A DNA stretch of 6,057 nt from Accumulibacter sp. (GCA_031274075.1 JAISQQ010000318.1:1-6057); one strand, 5' to 3'. Shown: positions 1-5,951, numbered from the stretch's first letter. Made by a program: numbers and translations. The notes: a model not told the origin generated them from the sequence alone.

Positions 1-572
1 CGGGGCCAGAACTCGCCGGCGTCGTGCGCCACGGGAACCGCCGGGACGCCCGCGGAGACGGCGAGCGCGGCGCCGCCGGCCTTGAAGCGGCGGCGCTCGC
101 CGGGCGGAATGCGCGTCCCCTCGGGGAAAACGACGACCCAGTAGCCGGCGCGCAGGCGTTCGATGCCCTGCTTTTCCACCTGCTTCAGCGCGTTCTTGCC
201 GGCCTTGCGGTCGATCGAGATCATCTTCACGGCGGCGAAGGCCCAGCCCAGGAAGGGGATCAGCAGCAGCGAACGCTTGAGCACGAAGACCTGCGGCGGG
301 AATATTTCCTGCAGGCCGACCGTTTCCCAGGCGGACTGGTGCTTGGACAGGACGACCGACGGCGTCGCCGGGATGTTTTCGCGCCCGAGCACGCGGTAGC
401 GCAGCCCCAGCACGCGCGCGCAAAGCGCCATGAACAGCGCGCGCCACGCGGCAATGAGGCGAAAGCGCCAGCGCATCGGCAGCGCCACGGCGAGCGTGAC
501 CAGCAGCCCGGCGGGAACGGTGATCAGGACGGCGAGAAGAAGGAACAGGGCGGAGCGGAACGGCGCGGTCAT
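1..572 (-). CDS. plsC: 1-acyl-sn-glycerol-3-phosphate acyltransferase, partial (C-terminus beyond the left edge)
   Basis: Acylates lysophosphatidic acid to phosphatidic acid at the inner membrane, the second acylation step of phospholipid synthesis. I translated the minus strand by hand from the ATG at 572-570; 190 codons are visible and the stop lies outside the window. Residues about 7-31 form a hydrophobic membrane segment (ALFLLLAVLITVPAG). The four PlsC blocks follow in order: block I KHQSAWET (77-84), an HX4E form of the usual HX4D catalytic motif with H78 and E83; block II LKRSLLLIPFLGW (98-110); block III VFPEGTR (148-154); block IV VPAVPVAHDAG (176-186). The family is usually about 240-250 residues, so roughly 50-60 are missing. 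The ATG overlaps the gmhB stop as ATGA and has no good Shine-Dalgarno, so translation is probably coupled to gmhB. The family is certain; the exact acyl-donor preference is not visible. Confidence 0.93.
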   Translation of the reverse strand, partial: MTAPFRSALFLLLAVLITVPAGLLVTLAVALPMRWRFRLIAAWRALFMALCARVLGLRYRVLGRENIPATPSVVLSKHQSAWETVGLQEIFPPQVFVLKRSLLLIPFLGWAFAAVKMISIDRKAGKNALKQVEKQGIERLRAGYWVVVFPEGTRIPPGERRRFKAGGAALAVSAGVPAVPVAHDAGEFWP

Positions 573-1105
573 GATTTCAGGATATGCTCGGCGGCCGCCG
601 CGAGATCGTCGAAGACTTGCGTTTCCTCCGGGAGGCCGCCCGTTTGCAGCGTATCCTGGCCGCGGCCGGTGAGCACCAGCACCGGCCGCGCGCCGGCGGC
701 GACGGCCGCCTGCAGGTCGCGCAGCGAATCGCCGACGGCGGGAACCTCGGCGAGGTCGGTGTTGAAGCAGCCGGCGATGCGCTCGAACATGCCGGGCTTG
801 GGTTTGCGGCAATCGCAGTTCGAGTCGGAGGAGTGCGGGCAATAGAAGATCGCGTCGATCCGTCCCCCGGCGGCCTTGACGGCGCGGTGCATCTTGTCGT
901 GGATGGTGTTCAGCGTATCCATGTCGAAGATGCCGCGGTCGATCCCCGACTGGTTCGAGGCGACCACCACCCGGTAGCCCGCCTGGGTCAGCCGGGCGAT
1001 GGCTTCCAGGCTGCCGTCGATCGGCTTCCATTCCGCCGGCGACTTGATGAAGCGGTCCGAGTCGTGGTTGATCACGCCGTCGCGGTCGAGAATGACCAGT
1101 TTCAT
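569..1105 (-). CDS. gmhB: D-glycero-D-manno-heptose 1,7-bisphosphate 7-phosphatase (HAD family)
   Basis: Cytoplasmic HAD-superfamily phosphatase that removes the C7 phosphate of D,D-heptose 1,7-bisphosphate, the third step towards ADP-L-glycero-D-manno-heptose for the LPS inner core. It has 178 residues, starting [16 protein letters not shown] motif I is D7-x-D9 (nucleophile and acid/base), motif II is S50 in ASNQSG, the motif III lysines lie in RKPKPG (100-105), and motif IV is VGDSLRD (124-130). A zinc-site pattern C89-x-H91-x5-C97-x-C99 is present; its loop is shorter than that of the E. coli enzyme, which I recall as common in beta- and gammaproteobacterial homologues. The start is fixed by homology and by the ATGA overlap with the glyS stop; no strong Shine-Dalgarno is seen, consistent with coupling. 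Family knowledge says GmhB homologues may prefer the beta or alpha anomer; LPS use is inferred here from the Gram-negative context. Confidence 0.95.
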   Translation of the reverse strand: MKLVILDRDGVINHDSDRFIKSPAEWKPIDGSLEAIARLTQAGYRVVVASNQSGIDRGIFDMDTLNTIHDKMHRAVKAAGGRIDAIFYCPHSSDSNCDCRKPKPGMFERIAGCFNTDLAEVPAVGDSLRDLQAAVAAGARPVLVLTGRGQDTLQTGGLPEETQVFDDLAAAAEHILKS

Positions 1106-3264
1106 ACGCCCAGCCGCGAAATGTCGGCGACCGCGTTGAGCAGGCCGAACAGCGCCTCGAGCAGTCCCAGGCGGTTGGCGCGCAGCGCCGGATCGTCGAC
1201 GTTGACCATCACCTCGTCGAAAAAGCGGTCGACCTCGGCGCGCACCGAGGCGAGCGCCTTCAGCGCTTCGGCATAGTCTTCGCCGGCCACACGCGATTCG
1301 ACCACCGGCGCGAGCCGGGCGACGCGCTCGAACAGCGCCTGCTCGGCGCTCTCGCGCAGCAGCGCGGCGTCGGGCGCGGGCAGGCCGCCTTCGGCCTTCT
1401 TGAGAATGTTGCCGATGCGCTTGTTGGCCGCCGCCAGCGCCAGCGCGTCCGGCAGGCGCAGGAAATCGCGCACCGCCGCCAGCCGCGGCGGAACGAGGTC
1501 GATGCGCCGCGGGCGCTGGACGAGGATGGACTCGATGGCGTCCGGCGCGTGGCCGGCGTCCCTGAGCAGGCCACGCAGGCGCTCGATCATGAAATCGTAT
1601 AAAGGCGCGGCGGGCGGCTGCGTCAATACACCGTCGGCGAAGCCGGCCTGCGCGTCGACGATCAGGTCGCCAAGATCGAGCGGCAGCGGCGTTTCCATCA
1701 GGATGCGCAGCACGCCGAGCGCGGCGCGGCGCAGGCCAAAGGGGTCCTTGTCGCCGGTCGGAATCTGGCCGATGCCGAAGAAGCCGGCCAGCGCGTCGAG
1801 CCTGTCGGCCAGCGCCAGCGCGCAGGCGATAGAGCCTTGCGGCAGCGCGTCGCCGGCGAAACGCGGCTGATAGTGGCCGCGGACGGCATCGGCCACGCGC
1901 GCGTCCTCGCCGTCGTGGAGCGCGTAGTAGCGGCCCATGACACCCTGCAGTTCGGGGAATTCGCCGACCATCCCGGTGACCAGGTCGGCCTTGGCCAGGC
2001 GCGCCGCCCGCCCGGCGGCGGCCACCCGCCCGGCGTCGGGCGCGAGGCGCGCGGCGATCCCGCGCGCCAGCGCTTCGAGACGGTCGACGCGCCGCAGCAC
2101 CGATCCCAAGCGGTTGTGATAAACGACCTTGCCGAGCCTCGGCAGGCGGGAAGCGAGCGGCGTCCCGCGGTCCTGGTCGTAGAAGAAGCGGGCGTCGGCC
2201 AGACGCGGGCGCACCACGCGGGCGTTGCCGCCGACGATGTGCCGGGGATCGTCGACTTGCATGTTGGAGACGATCAGGAACTTGTTGAGCAGCTTCTTTG
2301 CGGCGTCGAGCAGCGGGAAGTATTTCTGGTTCTGCCGCATGGTCAGGATCAGGCATTCCTGCGGAATATCGAGGTATTCGGCCTCGAATTCGCCGACATA
2401 GACCACCGGCCATTCGACCAGCGCGGTGACTTCGTCGAGCAGATCCTCCGACGGATCGATCGTGGCGTTCAATTCACTGGCCTTGGCCTCGAGCTGCGCG
2501 GCGATCCGGGCGCGGCGCTCGGCGAAGCCGGCGACCACCCTGCCCTGCGTTTCGAGCGCGTCGGCGTAGGCGTCGGCGTGGCCGATGGCGATCTCGCCCG
2601 AGGACAGGAAGCGGTGGCCGCGCGTGAGACGGCCGCTGGCCAGGCCGAGCGCCTCGCCGGGAACGACGCGCTCGCCGTGCAGCATCACCAGGCCGTGCAC
2701 CGGACGCACGAACTGGCGGTCGGAATCGCCCCAGCGCATGAGCTTCGGGATCGGCAGCTTCTTCAGCGCCTCGGCGACCAGGCCCGGCAGCGCCTCGTCG
2801 AGCTTCGCGCCCGGCACGCTGGCCTTGTGGAAGAAGGTTTCGGACTTGCCGTCGATGCGTTTCTCGAACGCCGCCACGGCGGCGACGGGGATGCCCTTGG
2901 CGGCGAGCTTTTTCCTGAGCGCGGGCGTCGGCTGGCCATCGGCGTCGAGCGCGACCGAAACCGGCATGATTTTTTCGAGCGCCACGGCGTCGGGCGCGGC
3001 GGCCAGCGTCCCCGGAACCTGGACAGCCAGGCGCCGGGGAGTGGCGAACCAGTGGCAAGCCTGTCCGGCGGGAACGAGGCCGCGCTCGGACAGGCCGGCG
3101 TGGATCTGCCGGGCGAAGACTTCGCCCAGGCGCGCGAGCGCCTTCGGCGGCAGTTCCTCGGTCAGGAGTTCGACCAGCAGGGTGGCCGGGGCGGAAGAGT
3201 TGGTGGAGGAGTTGGTGGAGGAGTTGGCGGAAGGCGCGGAAGAAGACGCGATAGCGGTGCTCAT
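1102..3264 (-). CDS. glyS: Glycyl-tRNA synthetase beta subunit
   Basis: Beta subunit of the alpha2beta2 bacterial glycyl-tRNA synthetase; it recognises tRNA-Gly, while catalysis resides in GlyQ. It has 720 residues against about 690 in E. coli. The conserved N-terminus begins at [16 protein letters not shown] (28-43). Further family blocks are [13 protein letters not shown] (213-225), [14 protein letters not shown] (307-320), [20 protein letters not shown] (332-351), the HD-like region [20 protein letters not shown] (425-444), and [20 protein letters not shown] (497-516). A C-terminal DALR-type anticodon-binding domain spans about 600-710 and includes [20 protein letters not shown] (681-700). 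The first 27 residues are an unusual Ser/Asn/Thr/Ala stretch encoded partly by a 12-bp tandem repeat. M1 is the only ATG/GTG/TTG before the conserved core. A GGGGGG Shine-Dalgarno (3272-3277), 7 nt before the ATG, sits in the last glyQ codons; the glyQ stop is 1 bp upstream. Confidence 0.97.
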   Translation of the reverse strand: MSTAIASSSAPSANSSTNSSTNSSAPATLLVELLTEELPPKALARLGEVFARQIHAGLSERGLVPAGQACHWFATPRRLAVQVPGTLAAAPDAVALEKIMPVSVALDADGQPTPALRKKLAAKGIPVAAVAAFEKRIDGKSETFFHKASVPGAKLDEALPGLVAEALKKLPIPKLMRWGDSDRQFVRPVHGLVMLHGERVVPGEALGLASGRLTRGHRFLSSGEIAIGHADAYADALETQGRVVAGFAERRARIAAQLEAKASELNATIDPSEDLLDEVTALVEWPVVYVGEFEAEYLDIPQECLILTMRQNQKYFPLLDAAKKLLNKFLIVSNMQVDDPRHIVGGNARVVRPRLADARFFYDQDRGTPLASRLPRLGKVVYHNRLGSVLRRVDRLEALARGIAARLAPDAGRVAAAGRAARLAKADLVTGMVGEFPELQGVMGRYYALHDGEDARVADAVRGHYQPRFAGDALPQGSIACALALADRLDALAGFFGIGQIPTGDKDPFGLRRAALGVLRILMETPLPLDLGDLIVDAQAGFADGVLTQPPAAPLYDFMIERLRGLLRDAGHAPDAIESILVQRPRRIDLVPPRLAAVRDFLRLPDALALAAANKRIGNILKKAEGGLPAPDAALLRESAEQALFERVARLAPVVESRVAGEDYAEALKALASVRAEVDRFFDEVMVNVDDPALRANRLGLLEALFGLLNAVADISRLGV
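3193..3228. repeat. 12-bp tandem repeat, three copies, inside the 5' end of glyS
   Basis: On the plus strand three consecutive 12-bp units read GAAGAGTTGGTG, GAGGAGTTGGTG and GAGGAGTTGGCG (3194-3229), differing at two positions. In the glyS frame they encode three (A/T)NSS units, residues 13-24. Unit length is a multiple of three, so copy-number change would lengthen or shorten the N-terminal tail without a frameshift. Confidence 0.9.
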
Positions 3265-3265
3265 G

Positions 3266-4165
3266 TCATTTCCCCCCGGCGGCGCGCCCGCGCATCGGGA
3301 ATCCGAGCGCCTCGCGGGAATCGTGATACGACTGCGCGACCTCGCGCGCCAGCACGCGCACGCGGCCGATGTAGGCGGCGCGCTCGGTGACCGAGATGGC
3401 GCCGCGCGCGTCCAGCAGGTTGAAACAGTGCGAACACTTCATCACCTGCTCGTAGGCCGGCAGCGCCAGCCTGATTCCGATCAGGCGCCCGGCCTCCGCC
3501 TCGTGGTCGGCGAAGTGGCGGAAGAGCAGGTCGACGTTCGCGTGCTCGAAGTTGTACTTCGACTGCTCGACTTCGTTCTGATGATAAACGTCGCCGTAGG
3601 TCAGGCGCTGGCCCCCGGCTTCGGCCCAAACCAGGTCATAGACGTTTTCCACGCCTTGCAGGTACATCGCCAAGCGTTCGAGGCCGTAGGTGATTTCGCC
3701 GAGCACCGGCTTGCAGACCAGCGAACCGACTTCCTGGAAATAGGTAAACTGGGTGATTTCCATGCCGTCGAGCCAGACCTCCCAGCCGAGTCCCCAGGCG
3801 CCGAGCGTCGGCGATTCCCAATCGTCCTCGACGAAACGGACGTCGTGCTCCCGGAGCCTGAAGCCGAGCGCTTCGAGCGATTGCAGGTAAAGATCCTGGA
3901 TATCGTCGGGCGAGGGCTTGAGCACCACCTGATACTGGTAGTAATGCTGCAGGCGGTTCGGGTTTTCGCCGTAGCGGCCATCCTTCGGACGGCGCGAAGG
4001 CTGCACGTAGGCGGCGTTCCACGGTTCCGGGCCGATGGCGCGCAGGAAGGTGGCGGTATGAAAGGTGCCCGCCCCGACCTCGATGTCGTAAGGCTGGAGC
4101 AGCGCGCACCCCTGTTTGTCCCAGAAACCCTGGAGACGCAGAATGACTTCCTGAAATGTGAGCAT
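3266..4165 (-). CDS. glyQ: Glycyl-tRNA synthetase alpha subunit
   Basis: Catalytic alpha subunit of tetrameric glycyl-tRNA synthetase (class II), which activates glycine with ATP and charges tRNA-Gly in the cytoplasm. It has 299 residues (E. coli 303), starting [18 protein letters not shown]. Conserved blocks include [15 protein letters not shown] (19-33), [13 protein letters not shown] (37-49), the near-invariant [20 protein letters not shown] (53-72), [14 protein letters not shown] (73-86), [20 protein letters not shown] (111-130) and the motif 3-like [18 protein letters not shown] (160-177). An in-frame ATG at 4210 would add 15 residues, but the family starts at MLTFQ, so 4165 is chosen. 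The Shine-Dalgarno is weak: AAAAAAGCCTCGC precedes the ATG. It is the first gene of the minus-strand operon and is divergent from the porin across a 678-bp repeat-rich gap. Confidence 0.97.
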   Translation of the reverse strand: MLTFQEVILRLQGFWDKQGCALLQPYDIEVGAGTFHTATFLRAIGPEPWNAAYVQPSRRPKDGRYGENPNRLQHYYQYQVVLKPSPDDIQDLYLQSLEALGFRLREHDVRFVEDDWESPTLGAWGLGWEVWLDGMEITQFTYFQEVGSLVCKPVLGEITYGLERLAMYLQGVENVYDLVWAEAGGQRLTYGDVYHQNEVEQSKYNFEHANVDLLFRHFADHEAEAGRLIGIRLALPAYEQVMKCSHCFNLLDARGAISVTERAAYIGRVRVLAREVAQSYHDSREALGFPMRGRAAGGK

Positions 4166-4210
4166 GCGAGGCTTTTTTGGCAAGACGTGGAAAAGACGCG
4201 ACAGACGCAC

Positions 4211-4216
4211 ATTTTA
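4211..4216 (-). promoter_or_regulatory. Candidate -10 element for the glyQ operon
   Basis: The minus strand reads TAAAAT (5 of 6 to TATAAT), about 46 bp before the glyQ ATG, in an AT-richer patch. No good -35 lies at 16-18 bp. CTGACA, which resembles TTGACA and is generated by the adjacent heptamer array, is 22 bp away, too far for a standard sigma-70 promoter. Weak evidence. Confidence 0.25.
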
Positions 4217-4233
4217 CTTGCTTTTACGGCGGT

Positions 4234-4265
4234 TCAGGTGTCAGGTGTCAGGTGTCAGGTGTCAG
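4234..4265. repeat. TCAGGTG heptamer tandem array, four copies plus a partial
   Basis: Four perfect head-to-tail copies of TCAGGTG (4234-4261) are followed by a partial TCAG (4262-4265). On the glyQ strand the array reads CACCTGA repeated and lies 69-100 bp upstream of the glyQ ATG, beside the candidate promoter. Each unit junction creates CTGACA on the minus strand. Short perfect arrays like this can change copy number by slippage; no such change can be seen from one sequence. Confidence 0.92.
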
Positions 4266-4448
4266 ATCGGTTACCGGGCGCTTCGCACCCGCGGATATTA
4301 CTGTCCCAGGGCTATCGCCTACGCGGATGTCGTAAGTGGTTGAATGGAATCGTTGATATTCAAGTTGTCATGACGAGTCCAGGGCGACCACATTTGCCTT
4401 TCAGAAGCTGTTTTAGAAGTCAGAAAGACGTTTGAGAAGCAGATGGAT

Positions 4449-4532
4449 CATCCAAGGTAGGGCGCGATCTCCGAGCGCGCCGGGCGGCGGCATCCAGGGT
4501 AGGGCGCGATCTCCGAGCGCGCCGGGCGGCGG
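4449..4532 (+). repeat. 42-bp unit in tandem duplicate, each with an imperfect hairpin
   Basis: Positions 4449-4490 and 4491-4532 are identical except for A4455 versus G4497. Each unit starts CATCCA and carries the hairpin GGCGCG-A-TC / TCC / GA-G-CGCGCC (4461-4481 and 4503-4523): six pairs, an A-G mismatch, two pairs and a 3-nt loop. The core is TCTCCGA. I recall similar GTAGGGCG-type hairpins with a TCTCCGA core as dispersed repeats in environmental bacterial genomes, but I cannot name a catalogued family. Confidence 0.9.
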
Positions 4533-4549
4533 TTTCGGAGAAACCGCCC
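4528..4549 (-). repeat. Inverted relative of the TCTCCGA hairpin, perfect 9-bp stem
   Basis: Read on the minus strand this is GGGCG-GTT-TCTCCGA-AAC-CGCC, the same spacing as the plus-strand units, GGGCG-CGA-TCTCCGA-GCG-CGCC. The stem GGCGGTTTC/GAAACCGCC (4528-4536 with 4540-4548) pairs perfectly around a 3-nt loop. Its first five bases coincide with the end of the second 42-bp unit. It could also act as a hairpin in a transcript, but no T-run follows on either strand. Confidence 0.75.
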
Positions 4550-4577
4550 AGCTTCTCAAGGTTCAAGCCTCTGGAGC

Positions 4578-4605
4578 CGTCATTCCGGCGAAAGCCGGAA
4601 TCCAG
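4578..4605 (+). repeat. 28-nt dRS3-like palindromic repeat, plus orientation
   Basis: The sequence is CGTC-ATTCC-N10-GGAAT-CCAG, with an 8-bp stem ATTCCGGC/GCCGGAAT (4582-4589 with 4594-4601) closed by a GAAA tetraloop. It resembles the widespread proteobacterial CGTCATTCC...GGAATCCAG repeat and the neisserial dRS3 element (ATTCCC-N8-GGGAAT), except that the third base pair is G-C rather than C-G. Translated on the plus strand it gives VIPAKAGIQ, a familiar product of miscalled genes over such repeats. Confidence 0.85.
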
Positions 4606-4632
4606 GAGTTTGAGGCACAGGAGTTTGAGGAA
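4603..4632. repeat. 15-bp tandem repeat, two copies, between the two palindromes
   Basis: CAGGAGTTTGAGGCA (4603-4617) is followed at once by CAGGAGTTTGAGGAA (4618-4632), one mismatch in 15. The first copy overlaps the CAG end of the left palindrome. It fills most of the spacer between the two inverted 28-nt elements. No function is evident. Confidence 0.85.
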
Positions 4633-4636
4633 CGCA

Positions 4637-4664
4637 CTGGGTCCCGGCGATCAAAGGGACGACG
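4637..4664 (-). repeat. 28-nt dRS3-like repeat, diverged copy in inverted orientation
   Basis: On the minus strand this reads CGTC-GTCCC-N10-GGGAC-CCAG, the same 28-nt layout as the plus-strand element at 4578-4605. The outer CGTC and CCAG are identical, and the arms change together (ATTCC/GGAAT to GTCCC/GGGAC), so the outer five stem pairs are kept (4641-4645 with 4656-4660). The inner three pairs and the GAAA loop are lost. The two elements form an inverted pair, as in BIME-like REP arrangements. Confidence 0.65.
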
Positions 4665-4693
4665 CGCCGATGTTTATCTCAAGGTTCCGGCGA

Positions 4694-4699
4694 TAAAAT
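4694..4699 (+). promoter_or_regulatory. Candidate -10 element for the porin gene
   Basis: TAAAAT within GATAAAATA is the best -10-like hexamer upstream of the porin, about 145 bp before its ATG. No convincing -35 lies 16-18 bp upstream; TTTATC at 4673-4678 is poor and slightly too close. If used, transcription would start near 4706 and give a leader of about 138 nt containing both leader hairpins. Low certainty; an activator-dependent promoter is equally possible. Confidence 0.25.
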
Positions 4700-4781
4700 A
4701 GCCCGAAAGCACTCCCAAAACCGCCTTATTCGTCGTGCCCGACCGCCCGCGCGCCGTGCGCCGGAAAACGCTTCAACTGCT

Positions 4782-4801
4782 TTCCTTTCCATGCAAAGGA
4801 A
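4782..4801 (+). promoter_or_regulatory. Porin leader hairpin 1 (7-bp stem)
   Basis: TTCCTTT (4782-4788) pairs perfectly with AAAGGAA (4795-4801) around the 6-nt loop CCATGC. It ends 2 nt before the Shine-Dalgarno-burying hairpin. Its left arm, CCTTTCC at 4784-4790, could alternatively pair with GGAGAGG at 4829-4835 (one T-G wobble), so the two hairpins might exchange partners. The role is inferred. Confidence 0.5.
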
Positions 4802-4803
4802 TC

Positions 4804-4837
4804 CTTCTCTCCGGGCTTGGCCGGTCCCGGAGAGGAG
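4804..4837 (+). promoter_or_regulatory. Porin leader hairpin 2, burying the ribosome-binding site
   Basis: CCTTCTCTCCGGG-type left arm (4804-4815) pairs with the right arm CCCGGAGAGGAG (4826-4837): 12 pairs with one T-G wobble (4806-4835) and a 10-nt loop. The right arm contains the whole Shine-Dalgarno GAGGAG (4832-4837), 6 nt before the porin ATG. In the folded RNA the ribosome site would be closed, which suggests control of translation by temperature, a small RNA, a protein or an alternative fold. A TTTT run follows (4838-4841), so weak transcription attenuation is another reading. Confidence 0.6.
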
Positions 4838-4843
4838 TTTTCG

Positions 4844-5926
4844 ATGCAGAAGAAAATCATCGCACTGGCGGTTGCCGGACTGGTTTCGGGCGCTGCCTTC
4901 GCGCAGTCCAATGTTACGGTCTATGGCGTGGCCGATATCGGCTACAACTATGCTACTTCTGATGGCAACAAGTACAGCGGCCTTCAGGACGGCGGCGATG
5001 TCGGTCTGCAAGGTTCGCGTATCGGATTCCGGGGTGAGGAAGCTTTGGGCAATGGCCTGAAGGCGATCTTCACGGTCGAATTCGGTTTGAACCTCAGTGA
5101 AGGTCAGGGCGCAGGGTTCAACAATCATCGCCAGACCTTCGTCGGCCTGTCTGGCAAGTTCGGCAGCGTGACCTTGGGCCGTCAATATGCTCCGTCCGGT
5201 TCGTGGCTCGGCGGAACGTCGTCGAACAGCGTTACCTCGGTGAACATCTCGAACTATCTTATTGGTCAGTTCAGGACACTGCAAACCGGCAACGGTTCGC
5301 GCTGGAATAACTCGATCGCCTACGAATCTCCGAACTACTCGGGTTTCCAGTTCCGGGGGATCTATGCCTTCCATCCCGATACACAAAATCAAGTCCGTGA
5401 CAGCTTTGGCGATGCGTCGAACGATGGCAGCCGGCTCGGTTTGGCTGTCAAGTACGCCAATGGCCCGCTGTATTTGACGGCCATCTATCAAGCCGTTCTG
5501 GATGACGATGCTGCATCTACGGGTATGGTAGGTGATGGCAGCAACAAGGCGTGGGCGATTGGTGGTTCGTATGACTTCAAGGTCGTCAAGCTGTTCGCCA
5601 ATTACATCCGTGAAAAGGATGATTACTGGTCGTTCGACCTGAAGAAGACTTACTTCTCCTTGGGCGTGGGCATTCCCGTCAGCGCCGCGGGCAGCGTGCA
5701 GATCGAAGCTGCACAATACAAGACCGATATCGACGAGACCAAATCGAGAGGCTTGAGCATTGGTTATCAGCATGCGTTGTCCAAGCGCACCACGGTGTAC
5801 ACCTACCTGACTCGTCTTTCCAACCAGGATAATATCGGTGCGAGCATCAATCGTAATCAAGCACAGGTTGGCGCCAATGGCGAAAATCAGACCGGTTTTG
5901 CCGTGGGCCTCAACCACAAGTTCTAA
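4844..5926 (+). CDS. Outer-membrane porin (Gram-negative trimeric beta-barrel porin)
   Basis: General diffusion porin of the betaproteobacterial Porin_4/OmpC-like type, admitting small solutes through the outer membrane; substrate specificity cannot be read from sequence. It has 360 residues. Residues 1-20 (MQKKIIALAVAGLVSGAAFA) are a clear Sec signal peptide with an AFA cleavage site; the mature protein starts QSNVTVYGVADIGYNY. Family signatures are SRIGFRGEEALGNGLKAIFT (58-77), FVGLSGKFGSVTLGRQ (99-114) just before the expected constriction loop, alternating amphipathic strands throughout, and the C-terminal FAVGLNHKF ending in F360, the Bam assembly signal. Mature length of 340 fits a 16-strand barrel. 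The ATG at 4844 is chosen because GAGGAG lies 6 nt upstream and the signal peptide begins there; an in-frame TTG at 4817 is rejected. It is monocistronic, ending in a strong terminator, and is visibly less GC-rich than the operon to its left. Confidence 0.95.
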   Translation: MQKKIIALAVAGLVSGAAFAQSNVTVYGVADIGYNYATSDGNKYSGLQDGGDVGLQGSRIGFRGEEALGNGLKAIFTVEFGLNLSEGQGAGFNNHRQTFVGLSGKFGSVTLGRQYAPSGSWLGGTSSNSVTSVNISNYLIGQFRTLQTGNGSRWNNSIAYESPNYSGFQFRGIYAFHPDTQNQVRDSFGDASNDGSRLGLAVKYANGPLYLTAIYQAVLDDDAASTGMVGDGSNKAWAIGGSYDFKVVKLFANYIREKDDYWSFDLKKTYFSLGVGIPVSAAGSVQIEAAQYKTDIDETKSRGLSIGYQHALSKRTTVYTYLTRLSNQDNIGASINRNQAQVGANGENQTGFAVGLNHKF

Positions 5927-5951
5927 TCCGGGTTATTTCCTGTAGAAACCC

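Larger units (their letters stand above)
4432..4559. repeat. 9-bp inverted repeats enclosing the hairpin cluster
   Basis: TTGAGAAGC (4432-4440) is the exact reverse complement of GCTTCTCAA (4551-4559). The pair brackets the 42-bp tandem repeat and its inverted relative, like terminal inverted repeats of a small non-autonomous element. No target-site duplication is visible outside the pair, and a 9-bp match can occur by chance in a gap of this size, so a mobile-element call is tentative. Confidence 0.4.
4166..4843. other. Divergent intergenic region rich in short repeats, no credible gene
   Basis: This 678-bp stretch separates the start codons of glyQ and the porin. It contains, left to right: a candidate glyQ promoter, a TCAGGTG heptamer array, about 165 bp (4266-4431) in which I recognise nothing, a 42-bp tandem duplication followed by an inverted hairpin relative, two inverted 28-nt dRS3-like palindromes around a 15-bp tandem repeat, a candidate porin promoter and a structured porin leader. 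The only plus-strand reading frame of note (4432-4701) is made of translated repeats and is not a gene. The density and variety of repeats suggest a spot that tolerates insertion of small non-coding mobile repeats. Confidence 0.8.

Noticed and set aside
1106..2413. Upstream in-frame extension of gmhB making a 614-residue protein
   Set aside because: Only the last 178 residues, from the ATG at 1105, resemble a family; the rest is an out-of-frame reading of glyS.
1837..3390. Plus-strand open frame of 517 codons antisense to glyS
   Set aside because: Arg/Gly/Ala-rich shadow of the glyS reading frame with no family resemblance.
4166..4210. Earlier ATG for glyQ at 4210, adding 15 residues
   Set aside because: GlyQ proteins begin at MLTFQ; the extra residues ([15 protein letters not shown]) have no counterpart in the family that I know.
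2585..4435. Long plus-strand open frame (616 codons) antisense to glyS and glyQ
   Set aside because: Its product has no recognisable domain and mirrors minus-strand codons of two certain genes; long antisense frames are expected at this GC content.
4234..4664. CRISPR array
   Set aside because: The repeats are head-to-tail without unique spacers of regular length, and they belong to different short families; no cas gene is present.
4432..4701. Plus-strand 89-codon frame in the intergenic region
   Set aside because: It is translated repeat sequence (GRARSPSAPGGG twice, then VIPAKAGIQ), a familiar miscalled-gene pattern, without an obvious ribosome site.
4817..4843. Earlier TTG start for the porin, adding 9 residues
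   Set aside because: It would place residues MAGPGEEFS before a normal signal peptide and lies in the leader hairpin loop; the ATG at 4844 has the correctly spaced GAGGAG.
4679..5917. Minus-strand open frame of 412 codons covering the porin
   Set aside because: The plus-strand frame has a signal peptide, porin motifs, Shine-Dalgarno and terminator; the antisense product shows no recognisable domain.
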